Shown here: piece by piece, positions 44,454 to 55,458 of the stretch
Position numbering within the stretch: the stretch's first letter is position 1
How the letters are laid out: each line of letters opens with the position of its first letter
NCBI RefSeq assembly: GCF_024139115.2
Contig: NC_085141.1
Span: 129,455,822-129,519,821 of the forward strand
DNA length: 64,000 nt
Direction: 5' to 3'
DNA from: Armigeres subalbatus
Taxonomy: Eukaryota > Arthropoda > Insecta > Diptera > Culicidae
Program-made: the position numbers and the translations under genes
The notes under the pieces: generated by a model
What the model was told of the DNA's origin: nothing
Seen by the model: the letters and a program-made list of their open reading frames with translations, nothing else
The model's database searches: none

Positions 44454-45930
44454 GGGAGAATGCATTTACACACTAACCCAGTACACGTGCATTGTAGTTG
44501 CCAAACTACCACACGGAAGTGTACTGGAGTGTCGGACTCGACCATACCGGTAATACCGACTAAACTCCTTGGCTCCACCATCGTTTCCCAGGAACTACCT
44601 CGCAGTACTACTTCTGGGGGACGGCAGTACTAAGCGTACTCGCTCATTATCGCTCACACAGGCACTCGTCCCACGCGAGACTGACTTGGGTGCTCGCACA
44701 CCATTCACTCCATTTGAGTCTTACTTGGATGCTCTCCCGGACGCTCCGCTGCCATGCCTCGAGGTGTCAATAGCGGTAACTGCCTGGGCCTACAGATATT
44801 GCGCTACGACACTCCTGCCTCAGCACGAGCAGATCAATCACACCACTGCCGAAGCAGACCACACGCTACCCTGCCGAAGCAGGGACACTCCCCATGCACC
44901 ACATGTGCACAACTGTAGGTGTGTGGGTACAACCCACTGCTACCCCTGCCGCCGAAGCAGCTTCTCCAAAGACCATTCGCTCCATGTGACCCTTTTCGGG
45001 TGCTCACTCTAACACTCCACTGCCATGCCTCGAGGTGTCGATAGGTCCCTCGACTCCTACCTCAGCATGTGCAGTCCATACTCAGACTTCTGCTGCGCTT
45101 CGAGGTGACAATAGCGGTGACGCGCTATGACACTCCTGCCTCAGCACAACCAGATCACTCACTCCCTGCCGAAGCAGCTCACGCGCTACCCTACCGGAGT
45201 AGGGACACTCCCCAACTCACTCTAACACTCCACTGCCATGCCTCGAGGTGTCGATAGCGGTAGCAACACTACGACACTCTTACCTTAGCATGTGCAGTCC
45301 ATACTCAGACTTCTGCTGCGCTTCGAGGCTGCCATAGCGGCGGCGACTCGCTATGACACTCCTGCCTCAGCACAAACAGATCACTCACTCCCTGCCGAAG
45401 CAGCTCACGCACTACCCTACCGAAGTAGGGACACTCCACATGCCAGTTGGCACTCCCACCCTGGGCTTGTGCTTTTGAAGCGGCACACGGTCGCTTTGAT
45501 AGAGTCCGCTTACCGGCCTTTGTGGTTTTTTGGGAGGGATTTTAGCAGAGCCCACTGCTAAATCCCACCACGCCCTAGGCAGTTCTCCCTGACTCGCAGA
45601 CAGCTGGGGAGGGGTCGTCAAGCCCTTGGACATCATGCTGTCCCTGCTGTCCCTGCTGCCCCAAGGAAACTGCATATTGAAAAAGGTTTCATGTGCACAC
45701 CTGATACGAAAGTAAGTATGTCATCGTTAAGCGAAGATACTTTAGCTCTAGTGAGAGACTTATTTAAAAGTGACGAGACAAGCCGAGCATGCCCTGGTAA
45801 AAGGGATTTTGTAATAGTAAATATGACAAGAGAAAAAATAGATGTACAGCGCAGATTGCTTTTATGTAATCTTTGGGAGGTATATTTAATTTTCAAGGAG
45901 CAACATCCTAAAATAAGAACATGGTTTTTA
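43725..45930 (+). pseudogene. Decayed transposon-encoded gene, broken by two insertions
   Basis: The first block (43725-43967) has paired cysteines (CSSYLVWSDRNRKLTPKLYD … CSHVCDACYC), likely an N-terminal zinc-binding domain. MDPNIAESSEVDT at 43993 is followed by a consensus splice donor (GGTAAGTA, about 44042) and acceptor (TTTCAG, about 44113). IIQQLMEKFGGTQDKKDRYK (about 44275) and MQEFKVSQRTAETAKKLHI (44367) lead across a retroposon into EKGFMCTPDTK, ACPGKRDFVIVN and LLLCNLWEVYLIFKEQHPKI (45690-45915). This order is familiar from uncharacterised transposon-derived proteins of arthropods and cnidarians (memory; unsearched). A frameshift near 44360, a retroposon at 44423 and a hairpin element at 45931 disable it. 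Confidence 0.6.
44423..45665 (-). mobile_element. Poly(A)-tailed retroposon with 12 bp target duplication
   Basis: GAAACTGCATAT at 44411-44422 and 45666-45677 flanks a 1243 bp insert that begins with about 27 T residues, the poly(A) tail of a minus-strand insertion. Removing the insert plus one duplication restores the host frame (…KKLHI then EKGFM). The interior has ~215-270 bp tandem units sharing CACTGCCATGCCTCGAGGTG (about 44750, 45020, 45235) and CAGTCCATACTCAGACTTCT (45070, 45294). No RT was recognised, so it is probably non-autonomous or 5'-truncated. Confidence 0.88.
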
Positions 45931-46636
45931 GGGTGGCTCAAATTAGTATGGGAAAAACTTTTTTCAATTTTTTTTAATAGGCCGCCCTCTTATTCGGTTC
46001 TATTTGATGCCCTGATGCTCTGGACAAAATTTCAGCCAAATCGGTCAACGTTTGGGCGGTGCTAAACTCGTTGGATGTTTATATGGAAAAATGTATGCAG
46101 AAACATCCAAAAACAGTGAATTGCAGTTGGACGGCACAACTTACGATGAAGAACTATGATACTCATTCAGATCTTGAAGAATTTAATACAGAATGTTATG
46201 CAGAAAGCCGCGAGAAGATTAGAGTTTGCCCGGCTAAGTTATTAGCATTTCTCTGAAGTATAGTTTCAGAAAATTTCGTTTCTTTTACCTTTAAAAAGAA
46301 ATAAATTCACCCCTACAACACCCCAGTAAAATGCAAATATCTTTGCCTAATGAACTCAATTCTTCTCGCGGTTTTCAGCATAGCATTTTGTATTTAGTTC
46401 TGAAAAAACTGAATGAGTATCATAGCTCTTCATCGTAAATTGTGCCGTCTAACTGCAAATCACTGTTCTTGGATGTTTCTGCAAACATTTCTCCATATAA
46501 ACATCCAACAAGTTTAGCACCGCCCGAACGTTGATCGATTTGGCTGAAATTTTGTCCAGAGCATCAGGGCATCAAATAGAACCGAATAAGAGGGCGGCCC
46601 ATCAAAAAATTTGAAAAAGTGTTTTTTGAGCCACCC
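45931..46636. mobile_element. Hairpin element E (GGGTGGCTCAAA ends, TA duplication)
   Basis: TA|GGGTGGCTCAAA on the left and TTTGAGCCACCC|TA on the right bound ~290 bp arms that are about 90% identical when folded, for example GCCGCCCTCTTATTCGGTTC and GGATGTTTATATGGA on both sides. Open frames inside (46059-46256) fall in the arms and are not genes. It lies just after the QHPKIRTWF segment of the decayed gene. Confidence 0.9.
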
Positions 46637-46638
46637 TA

Positions 46639-47686
46639 ATTGTTTTCTATATTTTGCAGCAGCCATCCGAAACATTGCATTCTAGCTGGATCAATTGGAA
46701 CGCGTACGGATACGTAACTACTGGAGGCTAATAATTAAATAATTCCTCATAACTTTATTGCAGAGCGACAAAGTAGCTACTTGAAACACCTCAGAAATAA
46801 TTCAGAAATCAATGAATGCATAATAATTTCTGTTTTTTTAGAAAACTACTCTTTCGTTTCAAGGACTTCGGTCTTAATGCTATAGTATGAAAATAATCCT
46901 TCATCGTTAAGAGGAAAACTGTCTTATATGTTGACGCTATCATGTTATTTATAATTATCTCGATTTCAAAAAGTGAAAAAAAAAAAAAAAAAAAATATTG
47001 TTTTTAAGTGTTTGGAAGGAATTTGTATGAGTGAGTGTATCTTCTCACTCAACCAAATAAAAACTATTGTCAATAATATCATCTGGAGAGAATGAGAGAT
47101 TTATATGTTGAGAGATTGAGTGAAAATCGCTTATGCCGGGAATCGAATTGAGGTATGCTGCAGAGGCAGTCGCTGTGACTGTAATACGTGCTACACCTCG
47201 TTAGTTTATAAGTCGAATAAGGTTTTTTCACACGATTTTATGCAAGGAAAGCTACTTTTAAGCAGAATTGAACCACATTGCAGTATTACACGGCCCAAAA
47301 TATTCAGGAAAAGTTGCTTCCTGTCATAAATATCAATTAAATATTGCCGTCGTACGCATGTTAGGCCGGGAATGGGATAATACACCCTATATAGAGAATT
47401 GTTCAATCTCATATAGCAACTAATGATCTTAATTAGAGCGTGTTCGTTGCCTGTTATTGATCTTCAAAATAAGGTTCTTATCGAATTTAGAATGACTCTT
47501 CCTGTCAGTCTGTACCAGAAATATAAATTCATCCTTTTTCGTGAGTGCAAATCAGCAAGGGCAATTAGAATTAACGACTTGTCACAGATACCAACATATA
47601 ATATCGTCGATTATAATTTATGACTTTCAATCCAATTTTTTTTGTATAATACACCCAATATATTTTTTACACGGTTGCAACCGTTG
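46639..47686. other. AT-rich spacer with a possible tRNA-like SINE fragment at 47130-47215
   Basis: GCCGGGAATCGAATTGAGG followed by GGCAGTCGCTGTGACTG looks like the reverse complement of a degraded B-box region of a tRNA-derived SINE. A run of A lies at about 46978-46996. No gene is supported. Sequence just after 46638 (TTTTCTATATTTTGCAG) could be a splice acceptor of the decayed gene. Confidence 0.3.
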
Positions 47687-49660
47687 CAATGGTCGGATTC
47701 GTCAAATTTCACGACATAAATCGATAACTCGAAAACCATCAGTACTAGAGTTTTGACGTCTTCAGAAGAAATGATCTACAAGAAGAGATCTATTTTTGGT
47801 GTATGTTGTCATTAGGGTGGCCCTTCGGTGAAATTTTTTTGTAAATGTATTTTTTCACCCTTTCGAGTTAGGAGTTCATATAATTCTACAAAGTTGTAGA
47901 GAATTTAATTCTGAGCATTTTTGCTTAATAAACATTTATTTTATCTCATATAGGTAATGTTTTATGACAAAATTACTAAATTTAGATAGGGTGGTCCCGA
48001 AAAAATAGTTTTTAGCTTCCACTTTCATCAATTCAGAATATTTTCAAAAACTGTCTTAGCATCGCTTCACGGTCTTTGGATGGCGCATCTTTTGGTTACA
48101 TAAGATGGTTGATAGCTTCATTTTCAAGCATTTTATAAGCGTTTTTTCATGAAAAATTGATATTTTTTCGAGCATTCTACTGCAGCTAGTAGCGAATATT
48201 AGCAAAAATTTCAATCGTTATCTGAAAGTATACATGCAGGCCCATCAAATCCATGGTATTTCATTTGTCCATGTTTGTCCACTTTTGTTTGATAATCATA
48301 TTAGTTTTTGTATAAAAAATCAGCTATTCGATGGGAAACACATATACCATATCTCTGATTTTCGCAATATTTGGTTGAATCATTCTTTTTCGAAAATAAA
48401 TAAACTCACTTTTTAATTTTGTCCGATTTCGATCCAGGGTGGTCGAAAAAATCAACATTTTTGAAAAAATATTTTTTAAAAACATAATTTTTGAACTACT
48501 GGACCAAATATCAATGTTCATGGAATCTCATGTAGTCATTGGCAACCCTCATTTAGAAACTGTGAAAATGAAATTATTCTGCGAATTAGCCATGAAAATC
48601 CAACTGATTTTGTATTTCGTCACAAAAGTAGCGCTCTTAAGCATTTATTTCATGAGAACACCTTGAAAATCGTTCCAGTAGTTAAAATGTCAAAATGATT
48701 TTTCGACTTCTTTTTTACACGAGTTGATAAAAATATTTTAGATAAATAACGATTCTTTGTGGGCTTTGTGGCCGTGCGGTTAGCGCCGTCAATAGTCTAG
48801 AGGCATGGACTATGGAGCGTGGGCTCGATTTCCGCCTCGGTAAGAAGGAAACTTTTCGTGATCGAAAAATTCTCCACCAGTGGACCGGTATTATGTGTCC
48901 TGTCAGTTGTCTAGGTGTTAAGTGTTCAGTCTGTACGACCCCTGGTCGAAGACGGTGTTCTTGTCTTTTATTCTACCAAATATTGCGAAAATCCAAAAGA
49001 TGTTATATGTGTTTCACCCTAATTTTTCGTACAAAAATAATACTATCATCAAACAAAAGTGGACAAAGATGGACAAATGAAATACCATGGATTTGATGGG
49101 CCTGCTTGTATATTTTCAGATAACGATTGAAATTTTTGCTAATATTTGCTACTAGCTGCAGTAGAATGCTCAGAAAAATATCACTTTTTCATGAAAAAAC
49201 GCTTATAATATGCTTAAAAAATAAGCTTCTAACCATCTTATGTAACAAAAAGATGCGCCATCCAAAGACCGTGAAGCGATGCTAAGACAGTTTTTGAAAA
49301 TATTCTGAATTGATGAAAGTGGAAGCTAAAAACTATTTTTTTCGGGACCACCCTATCTAAATTTAGCAATTTTGTCATAAAACATCACCTATATGAGATA
49401 AAATAAATGTTTATTAAGCAAAAATGCTTAGAATTAAATTCTCTACAACTTTGTAGAACTATATGAACTTCTAACTCAAAAGGGTAAAAAAATACATTTC
49501 CAAAAAAATTTCACCGGAGGGCCACCCTAATGACAACTTACACCAAAAATAGATCTCTTCTTGTAGATCATTTCTTCTGAAGACGTCAAAACTCTAACAC
49601 TGATGGTTTTCGAGTTATTGATTTATGTCGTGAAATTCGACGAATCCGACCATTGTGGGT
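47687..49660. mobile_element. Hairpin element F, ~690 bp arms
   Basis: CAATGGTCGGATTCGTC at 47687 pairs with GACGAATCCGACCATTG ending at about 49657. Pairing continues inward through TAGGGTGGCCC (47813; mirrored at 49521), GGGTGGTCCCGAAAAAATAG and CCATCAAATCCATGGTATTT to about 48385 / 48968. The ~580 bp loop holds a SINE. The GGGTGGCCC motif with TA sits ~125 bp inside the palindrome ends, so two nested boundaries are possible. No coding capacity. Confidence 0.88.
48766..48967 (+). mobile_element. tRNA-derived SINE (not Feilai) in the loop of F
   Basis: GTGGCCGTGCGGTTAGCGCC (A-box region) and GTGGGCTCGATTTCCGCC (B-box region) are spaced as in a tRNA head, followed by a non-tRNA body (GACCCCTGGTCGAAGACGGT). 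The tRNA part cannot form a complete acceptor stem, so it is a SINE, not a tRNA gene. No target duplication was identified. Confidence 0.6.
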
Positions 49661-49719
49661 TGGTATTCTTTAATTTCCTGGTTAACCTGATTTTTCATAG
49701 CTTTTCAAATACCACCAGA

Positions 49720-49786
49720 ATTTGGTGAAATAATTTGCTTCCATGAGTCGATATCGATCCAAAGAACATCGACTCGACTTGACTGT
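49720..49786 (-). mobile_element. Half copy of the pogo-like MITE
   Basis: On the minus strand: CAGTCAAGTCGAGTCGATGT, then ATATCGACTCATGGAAGCA, matching the left half of 19503-19697 and 33075-33267. The right half is absent. Confidence 0.75.
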
Positions 49787-49839
49787 ATTGACAATATGCA
49801 CTTAATTTTAATTTTTTTAAATCATTAAGATCATTAAAT

Positions 49840-50390
49840 TAATTAACAAATAAAAATGTTGTGCGTGTTCTATCGTGTTTGTATTAGTACGCAGGGCGAT
49901 CGCGCGATCATCGAAATATTTTGTTCTGCTAGGTGCGGTTGATAAGTCGATTAATTAGTGCGCGTTCGATTGTGTTTTTGTTTAAAATTCATCAAACTAC
50001 ACGCTTCACACGGCAAACCGTTTACCAAAACGAACCCTGCTACAATACCTACCCATGTATCCAACATCCCAGTGATTTCTCGTGGAAGTGCAGATGACTC
50101 GTCGGCTTCCATCAAAGCGAGTATCACGTCAACATTCTTTTACCCATTCCTTAATTGACCTGCATTCGGTCACGGCCGGCGCCGGTATTGCTTAATATTT
50201 GGGTCACCAGTTCTTACACATTGAGGGTGATGTTAGTCCCGAACATTATCTGTTGGTTCTCTGTGTAATTACAGCTGACCTGGCAATAACGGAGTAGCAA
50301 CCGTGGGCGGTCAATCATGCTCAATGCTCATGCTCATTAGACCTCATGCTCATTAGACCTCATTACTCATGCTCATTAGACCTCTTCATG
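49840..50390 (+). mobile_element. Retroposon related to 42705-43622, with TGCTCA tail
   Basis: The left part has GCGATCGCGCGATCATCGAA and AATATTTTGTTCTGC, one diverged copy of the 95 bp unit. The right part has GGAGTAGCAACCGTGGGCGG followed by a (CAATGCTCATGCTCATTAGACC)-like tail. Between them is GGTCACGGCCGGCGCCGG. The pairing of a 5' tandem unit and 3' short-repeat tail is shared with the minus-strand copy at 42705. Confidence 0.65.
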
Positions 50391-51095
50391 TTTTCATGAT
50401 GTTTTCAAAAAGTATTGAAAATTCAACCAGTCAGCCCAGAATCACAATTCTTATGCTAAAATAAAAGGAGTCCTGTCAAATTTTCAGCTAATTCGGATAA
50501 AATTTCGAGATGGCTCAAGTCGATTTTGTGTTTTTGGGTTATTTTTAATTTTGGAAAAAATCTAACAAGAGATGTAAACGTCGAAGACTGTCACAACAAC
50601 CTCTATACGGAAGCTTTTGGTGTGCTCTACACTGCCGTAATCTGAAAAAGTGGCCATTTTCCAAAAATGGTGTTAACGAGTAGTACTCATCGACGAGCTC
50701 TTTAACAGAAAAATGGCAAACATGCATGTTGTAATTTGGCTATTACGTCACTTTCTCAGATTACGGCAGTACAAGTCTTGTGAACATTGCGATTCGTTCC
50801 GTTCACGTTTTGTCCATGTTAAAGTGATTTTCAAGCTTTTAAGTGCATAAAAATACAGTTTCACTCAAAAGTCGTTGTTTTACAAAATTCTTGAATTTAT
50901 GACAAATGATTGCTAATTTATTTTATTATTATTCCTCTTTTTTCCCGGGAAATTTGAATTATATAATTGCCCACGTGTGATTTACCGTTAAATTCTTAAA
51001 AATCAGAAGCTGAACATTTGTCATAAATTTGCACGCTGAGATTTCTTCAAACAAGTTGTTCAAACAAAACATAAATCAAATCATATGATATTTGC
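50391..51095 (+). repeat. Dispersed repeat R, copy 1 (interrupted by a MITE)
   Basis: Collinear with 58470-59015: GTCAAATTTTCAGCTAATT, GATGGCTCAAGTCGATTT, GGTGTGCTCTACA, CATGTTAAAGTGATTTTC, TTACCGTTAAATTCTTAAAA. Ends are not sharply defined and there is no coding sequence. The copies let the MITE insertion site be read directly. Confidence 0.88.
50632..50769. mobile_element. 138 bp MITE with CTGCCGTAATCTGA ends and TACA duplication
   Basis: CTGCCGTAATCTGAAAAAGT is mirrored by ACTTTCTCAGATTACGGCAG. TACA occurs on both sides (50628-50631, 50770-50773), while the paralogous empty site at about 58695 reads GCTCTACAAGTC with a single TACA. The insertion and 4 bp duplication are therefore shown directly. 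Superfamily unknown; 4 bp duplications other than TTAA occur in Chapaev-like elements. Confidence 0.88.
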
Positions 51096-51532
51096 GTAGA
51101 ATTCAAGCGTTTTTATCCAAAACTAGGGTGACCACATGGTATCCTAAAGGAGGACATGTCCTCCTTTTTCATTTAAAATCAAATGTCCTCCTTTTGCACT
51201 GAAATGTCCTCCTTTTTGGAAATTTTGGGAAATTCTAGCTTAAAAAGCAATAATACAGCATAAGTCCATTCTGTAACAAACCGTTGCACACGTTTGAATT
51301 TCTGGTTTCAATTCCGAAACATTATCCTGAAAGTTTTGGAATATAATTAATGTAAATATCTAAAATAAAATGCGTGTATTACAGTTATAATACAAGTGTC
51401 AAAAATATCAGAAAAATCGGAATTTTGAGAAATTGATTAGGAAAAAAGAATGCAAATGCTTCTCAAACATTTTCTACGGGTAAACACCCATCAAATTTCC
51501 TTTTAAACGCATTGCACGGTATGTTTCTTGAA

Positions 51533-51690
51533 TAAGGCACTGCACGGGTTGGTTTGTGTCTTTCTCATTGCAAATAAATTAGAAAAACGACAAGGCCACT
51601 AAATGTCAAAATTGACATTTACTGGCCTTGTCGTTTTCTAACTTTCATAAAGATCGAAAGAGAAAAAGATTCATCCATGCAGTACCCTAT
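51533..51690. mobile_element. Palindromic MITE inside G
   Basis: AAAACGACAAGGCCACTAAA pairs with ACTGGCCTTGTCGTTTTC at the centre (51590-51643). Outer GGCACTGCACGGG pairs with CATGCAGTACCC (reverse complement GGGTACTGCATG). TA or ATA borders both ends. Confidence 0.65.
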
Positions 51691-51897
51691 ATGTGAGGCA
51701 AAGAACAGCCGCCATACCATGCCAAGAATGGAATAGAAATACCTAAAACTAATCTGAACAGTTTTGAGTTACTTCAGTCCAATTCTAATCAGTTTAGATT
51801 TTTTTCAATTTTGAACTTTGTGGTCATACAGTTAACGGTATCATTCTAATTCACATGCCTTAAATTGTGAAAATCTTTCCATTATAAAGATGGTGCT

Positions 51898-52157
51898 TCC
51901 TTCCTTATTGGCATTACATCCCCCACTGGGGTATTGCCGCCTCGCAGCTTAGTGTTTATTAAGCACTTCCACAGTTATTAACTGCGAGGTTTCTAAGCCA
52001 ACTTACCATTTATGCATTCGTATATCATGAGGCTAACACGATGATAATTTATGCCCAGAGAAGTCGAGACAATTTCCAATCCGACCGGCATCGGGAATCG
52101 AACCCAGCCACCCTCAGCATGGTGTTGCTTTGTAGCCGCGCATCTTACCGCACGGCT
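51898..52157 (-). mobile_element. Feilai-type SINE, copy 3
   Basis: Reverse complement of the Feilai body and head (CTCGCAGCTTAGTGTTTATT, GGGAATCGAACCCAGCC, CTTACCGCACGGCTAAG). The target duplication AAGATGGTGCT lies at 51887-51897 and 52158-52168. The GAA tail is reduced to a few bases. Confidence 0.95.
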
Positions 52158-53194
52158 AAGATGGTGCTGGTAGTTTATAATTAGAAAGTGCTTCATGTAG
52201 ACTATAATGAGAGTTGGAAACGTTCCAACTGGAGTTAATAAAGTAATCTGTTTTTTTAATAAAGTAGAAGAAGATGTCGTATTTGCCTCGACTTACAAAT
52301 ATACAAGTATACAATATACTTCAGTGTGCAAAAATCAAACAAGTATAAACATAAAAGGATCGATATTTTTTATGTCCTCCTTTTTCATCCAAATGTCCTC
52401 CTTTTTCGCTACGATTCTGGTGAATGTCCTCCTTTGGAAAAATTTCATATGGTCACCCTATCCAAAACTAATTCCTTTACCTTACAGAGTACCGTAGTTT
52501 TATCATTAAATGATTACTATAGCAGTGATTACTGTCTCAGTCTCAGATAGCTTTTGCCATCTATGCGATGCTTGCATTCGATGCGAGTAGAATTATGATT
52601 AAAAGTAGTCAATTAAGATTAAAAGTAGTACCATCTCCGGAATCATTTCAAGAAAAAACTTCATTGTCATTAACAATCAAATTTATATGGTGGTAGGTCA
52701 TTTGGCATAACGCCGTTTTGCATAAGGCCGTTTGGCATAAAGGTCGTTTGGCATAATGTCGTTTGGCATAACGGCCGTTTGGCATAATGGCCGTTTGGCA
52801 TAATGGTCATTTGGCATAATAGTTGTGTAATCATCAATTTCGAAACTTATGCATAATATGTTTAATTATTTATAATGATTGTCACTTTAACATTATAAAA
52901 GAGATGTTTTAAATTGATTTTTCCGACTCAAAGTTCAGATTTTATCAAATCACTGCTTGAAGGTACTTTATTTAGACTTTTTATTATCTGTCTATTTCAC
53001 TTAAAATCTTTTTACCTTTGGGTCAGCAGCAAGATCGTCGTTGACTAAAACAAACTACAATATATGGAAAGTCAAATAGCAAAATTGTAAGTGCAATAAA
53101 AAGCAAATGAAGTTATTTCTGCATGACATATATTCATCTCTTTAAAAGCATACTTTGTCGTTCATAAGTCTAAAAAGTATAAGCTTCGTTTTTT

Positions 53195-53798
53195 CAAGTA
53201 ATGCATTTTTTATGCATAACACAAGGGAGAATATGTACGGTTTCTATTCTCAATGTATGCATATTCAGTTCTAGGAAAGGGAAGATATAGCTCCTTCTTT
53301 CAAAGGATGCATTTTCTTGGCGAAGGCAAAGGTAGATTTTATTCATTTGTCCAATTAAGGCATTTGCTCGGTTTAAGGCAAAGAGGGATATGATCCCTTC
53401 TTTCAAAGGGTGCATCTTCCCGACAGTTACATCAGAGAAGATATGGTTCCATTTTTAAAGGATACATTTCCCCGGTAGATGGCGAAATACGATATGCTTC
53501 CTTCTTCCAAGTCCGGGCATTTACTCGGTTTAATGCGGGGGAAGATATGATCGCTTCTTTCAGCGGATGGCAGAAGGCCCAGAGAAGGTAAAAGATGATA
53601 TGGTTTTTCTTTCAATTCAAGCATTCACTCGGTTAGAGGCAAGGGAAGATGTGATTCCTTCACTCAAAGGATGCATTTGCTTGGCAAAAGGTAAAAGACG
53701 ACATAGTTCCTTTATTCAAGGCGTTTGCTCGGTTTAAAGAAAGGAATATATGATCCCTTCATTCAGAAAATGCATTCGCCCGGCAGAAGTTCAGAGAG
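53195..53798. repeat. Internal tandem array of B, left part
   Basis: Units carry CCTTCTTTCAAAGGATGCAT, TTTGCCCGGCAGAAG and CATTTGCTCGGTTTAAGGC. They form alternating half-units of about 50 bp. The continuation at 55459-55745 lies beyond C2. The unit resembles that of C1/C2 (GCATTTGCCCGG, AAGGC(A/G)AACAGAGG, CCTTCTTTAAAT). Confidence 0.8.
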
Positions 53799-53806
53799 GA
53801 AATGGT

Positions 53807-55450
53807 GGCTCCACCCCTGTACCCTGAATGCCATTACCCCGGATAGGACAGTACCCCGAGATCCATTACCCCGAAAGTTCATTAGCCCGAATACATTTCG
53901 AATCTGTAGTTTTCTACTATTACTATTTTTAACACCCACAGATACCGATGAATCGTAAAATGACAATCTTTGAAAAGAATTTGTTTAAAAAAGAAGTTTA
54001 TACTACTTAGAGTTACTCAGATAAATGCAATAAAGCTTATGTTTAATAAACATTTTTGGCTTAAATTATCATTGTACGCCATTATCATCTGGAAAAGTTC
54101 TATTCTACGAAATGGTGTAAGTGAAGAGATAACACCTTCTTTCTATTAACATAGTGGTACAGTGGAAAAAATACCTTCTTCAAATGAACGGTAACGGTTT
54201 ATGGCAAACACAGGAGGTAATGCCTTCTTGAAATGAACGCATTTACCCAGTATATTTGTTCAATACAAGGTAGAAAGAGGAGGTAATGCCTTTTTCAAAT
54301 GAACGCATTTGCCCGATTTAAGGCGAACGGAGATGATAATGCCTTCTTTTAATGAACGCATTTGTCCAATATAAGGCAAACAGTGGATAATGGTTTAAGG
54401 CGAACACAGGTGATCATGCCTTCTGTAGATGAACGCATTTGCCCGATACAAGGCGAACAGAGTTGATAATGTTTTCTTTTAATGAACGCATTTGCCACGG
54501 TATATGGCGAACATAGAAGATAGCACCTTCTTTAAATAAATGCGTTGGCCCGGTTTAAGGCGAACAGAGTTGATAATGCCTTCTTTAGATGAACACATTT
54601 GCCGGATATAAGGCGAACAGAGTTGGCCATACCTTTTTTTTAATAAACGCATTTGTCGGTTTAATGTGTACAGAGATGATATTGCCTTGTTTAGATGAAT
54701 GCATTTGCCCGATATAAGGCGAACAGAGATAACACCTCCCTTAAATGATTGCGTTTGCAAGGTATAACGAAATTATTCCTGCCATGCCATAAGAGGAACA
54801 AGCATATTCGAAGAACAGAAGAGATTTTCTCATTCTAGGGTCTTGTCGTCATGCCCTTCTTGTCACAGTAAGGTTTATCTCCGGCAAATTTCAGAAGCAA
54901 CTTTTTATACCCCTTTATACCCTTTACTCTGTTTAAATACATGTTCGCGAGCCGGCTCAAGCACAAACGACATGGGCTGAAATTTTCTCGTTATTCTCAC
55001 CTCAGCTTAAGCAATCTTCAAAAATAGCACATGATAAGTAATGGGAGTTTTTGGACCAAGAACTAATCGTTCTATACTGTTTTCAAACAGTTAGAGTTCA
55101 ATGAAACGAATCGCGAGTCCAACACGGGGAACCTTGTAGAAGGATAAAAAAATAAAAAAATCAAAAAATTGTGTAATTTACTCATCTGGAGTCGCTTGCT
55201 ATTGAATAAGTCGTAAAACAAGTAATAATCATTCACATGAACTATAAATAAATTTCTATTGATTAATTTTTTTTCACTGAAATAAACTATTAACTTGAAA
55301 TCAGGACTACTGGGGGTACTGGCTCATTCGTGGTAGTGACCCACTCGGGGTGATGGGTGATGATATTCATTCGGGTAATGACGTTCGTGGTAGTGGTCTT
55401 TGGGGCAATGGCGTTATGAGTAATGGATATATGGGTAATGTCATAGATTT
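53807..55450. mobile_element. Foldback element C2 nested in B, 8-9 bp target duplication
   Basis: GAAATGGT at 53799-53806 and 55451-55458 flanks ends GGCTCCACCCC and, in reverse complement, AAATCTATGACATTACCC. The left array (CATTACCCCGGATAGG, CATTACCCCGAAAG, 53810-53910) and the right array (CATTCGTGGTAGTG, CGGGTAATG, 55325-55440) face each other. The interior has GCATTTGCCCGATATAAGGC units (54190-54760). Element B's array resumes exactly after the duplication (GGTTCCTTTTTTCAATTC), showing C2 arrived later. Confidence 0.85.
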
Positions 55451-55458
55451 GAAATGGT

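Larger units (their letters stand above)
51126..52458. mobile_element. Element G (GGGTGACCA ends) with 12 bp flanking direct repeat
   Basis: The left end GGGTGACCACATGG and the right end, reverse complement GGGTGACCATATGA, are flanked by TATCCAAAACTA at 51114-51125 and 52459-52470. Near each end AATGTCCTCCTTTTT-type units repeat three to four times in the same sense. The interior carries a palindromic MITE (51533-51690) and a Feilai SINE (51898-52157). No transposase. Confidence 0.8.

Noticed and set aside
46059..46256. 65-residue frame with MEKCMQKHPKTVNCSW
   Set aside because: It lies within one arm of hairpin element E and is mirrored by the other arm; no independent coding evidence.
47120..47756. 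Short frames of 66-71 residues as a possible small gene
   Set aside because: AT-rich, no start or splice context, no domain; within chance expectation.
53195..54760. Regular short repeats resembling a CRISPR array
   Set aside because: There are no unique spacers between identical repeats, no cas genes, and the setting is eukaryotic; these are internal arrays of foldback elements.
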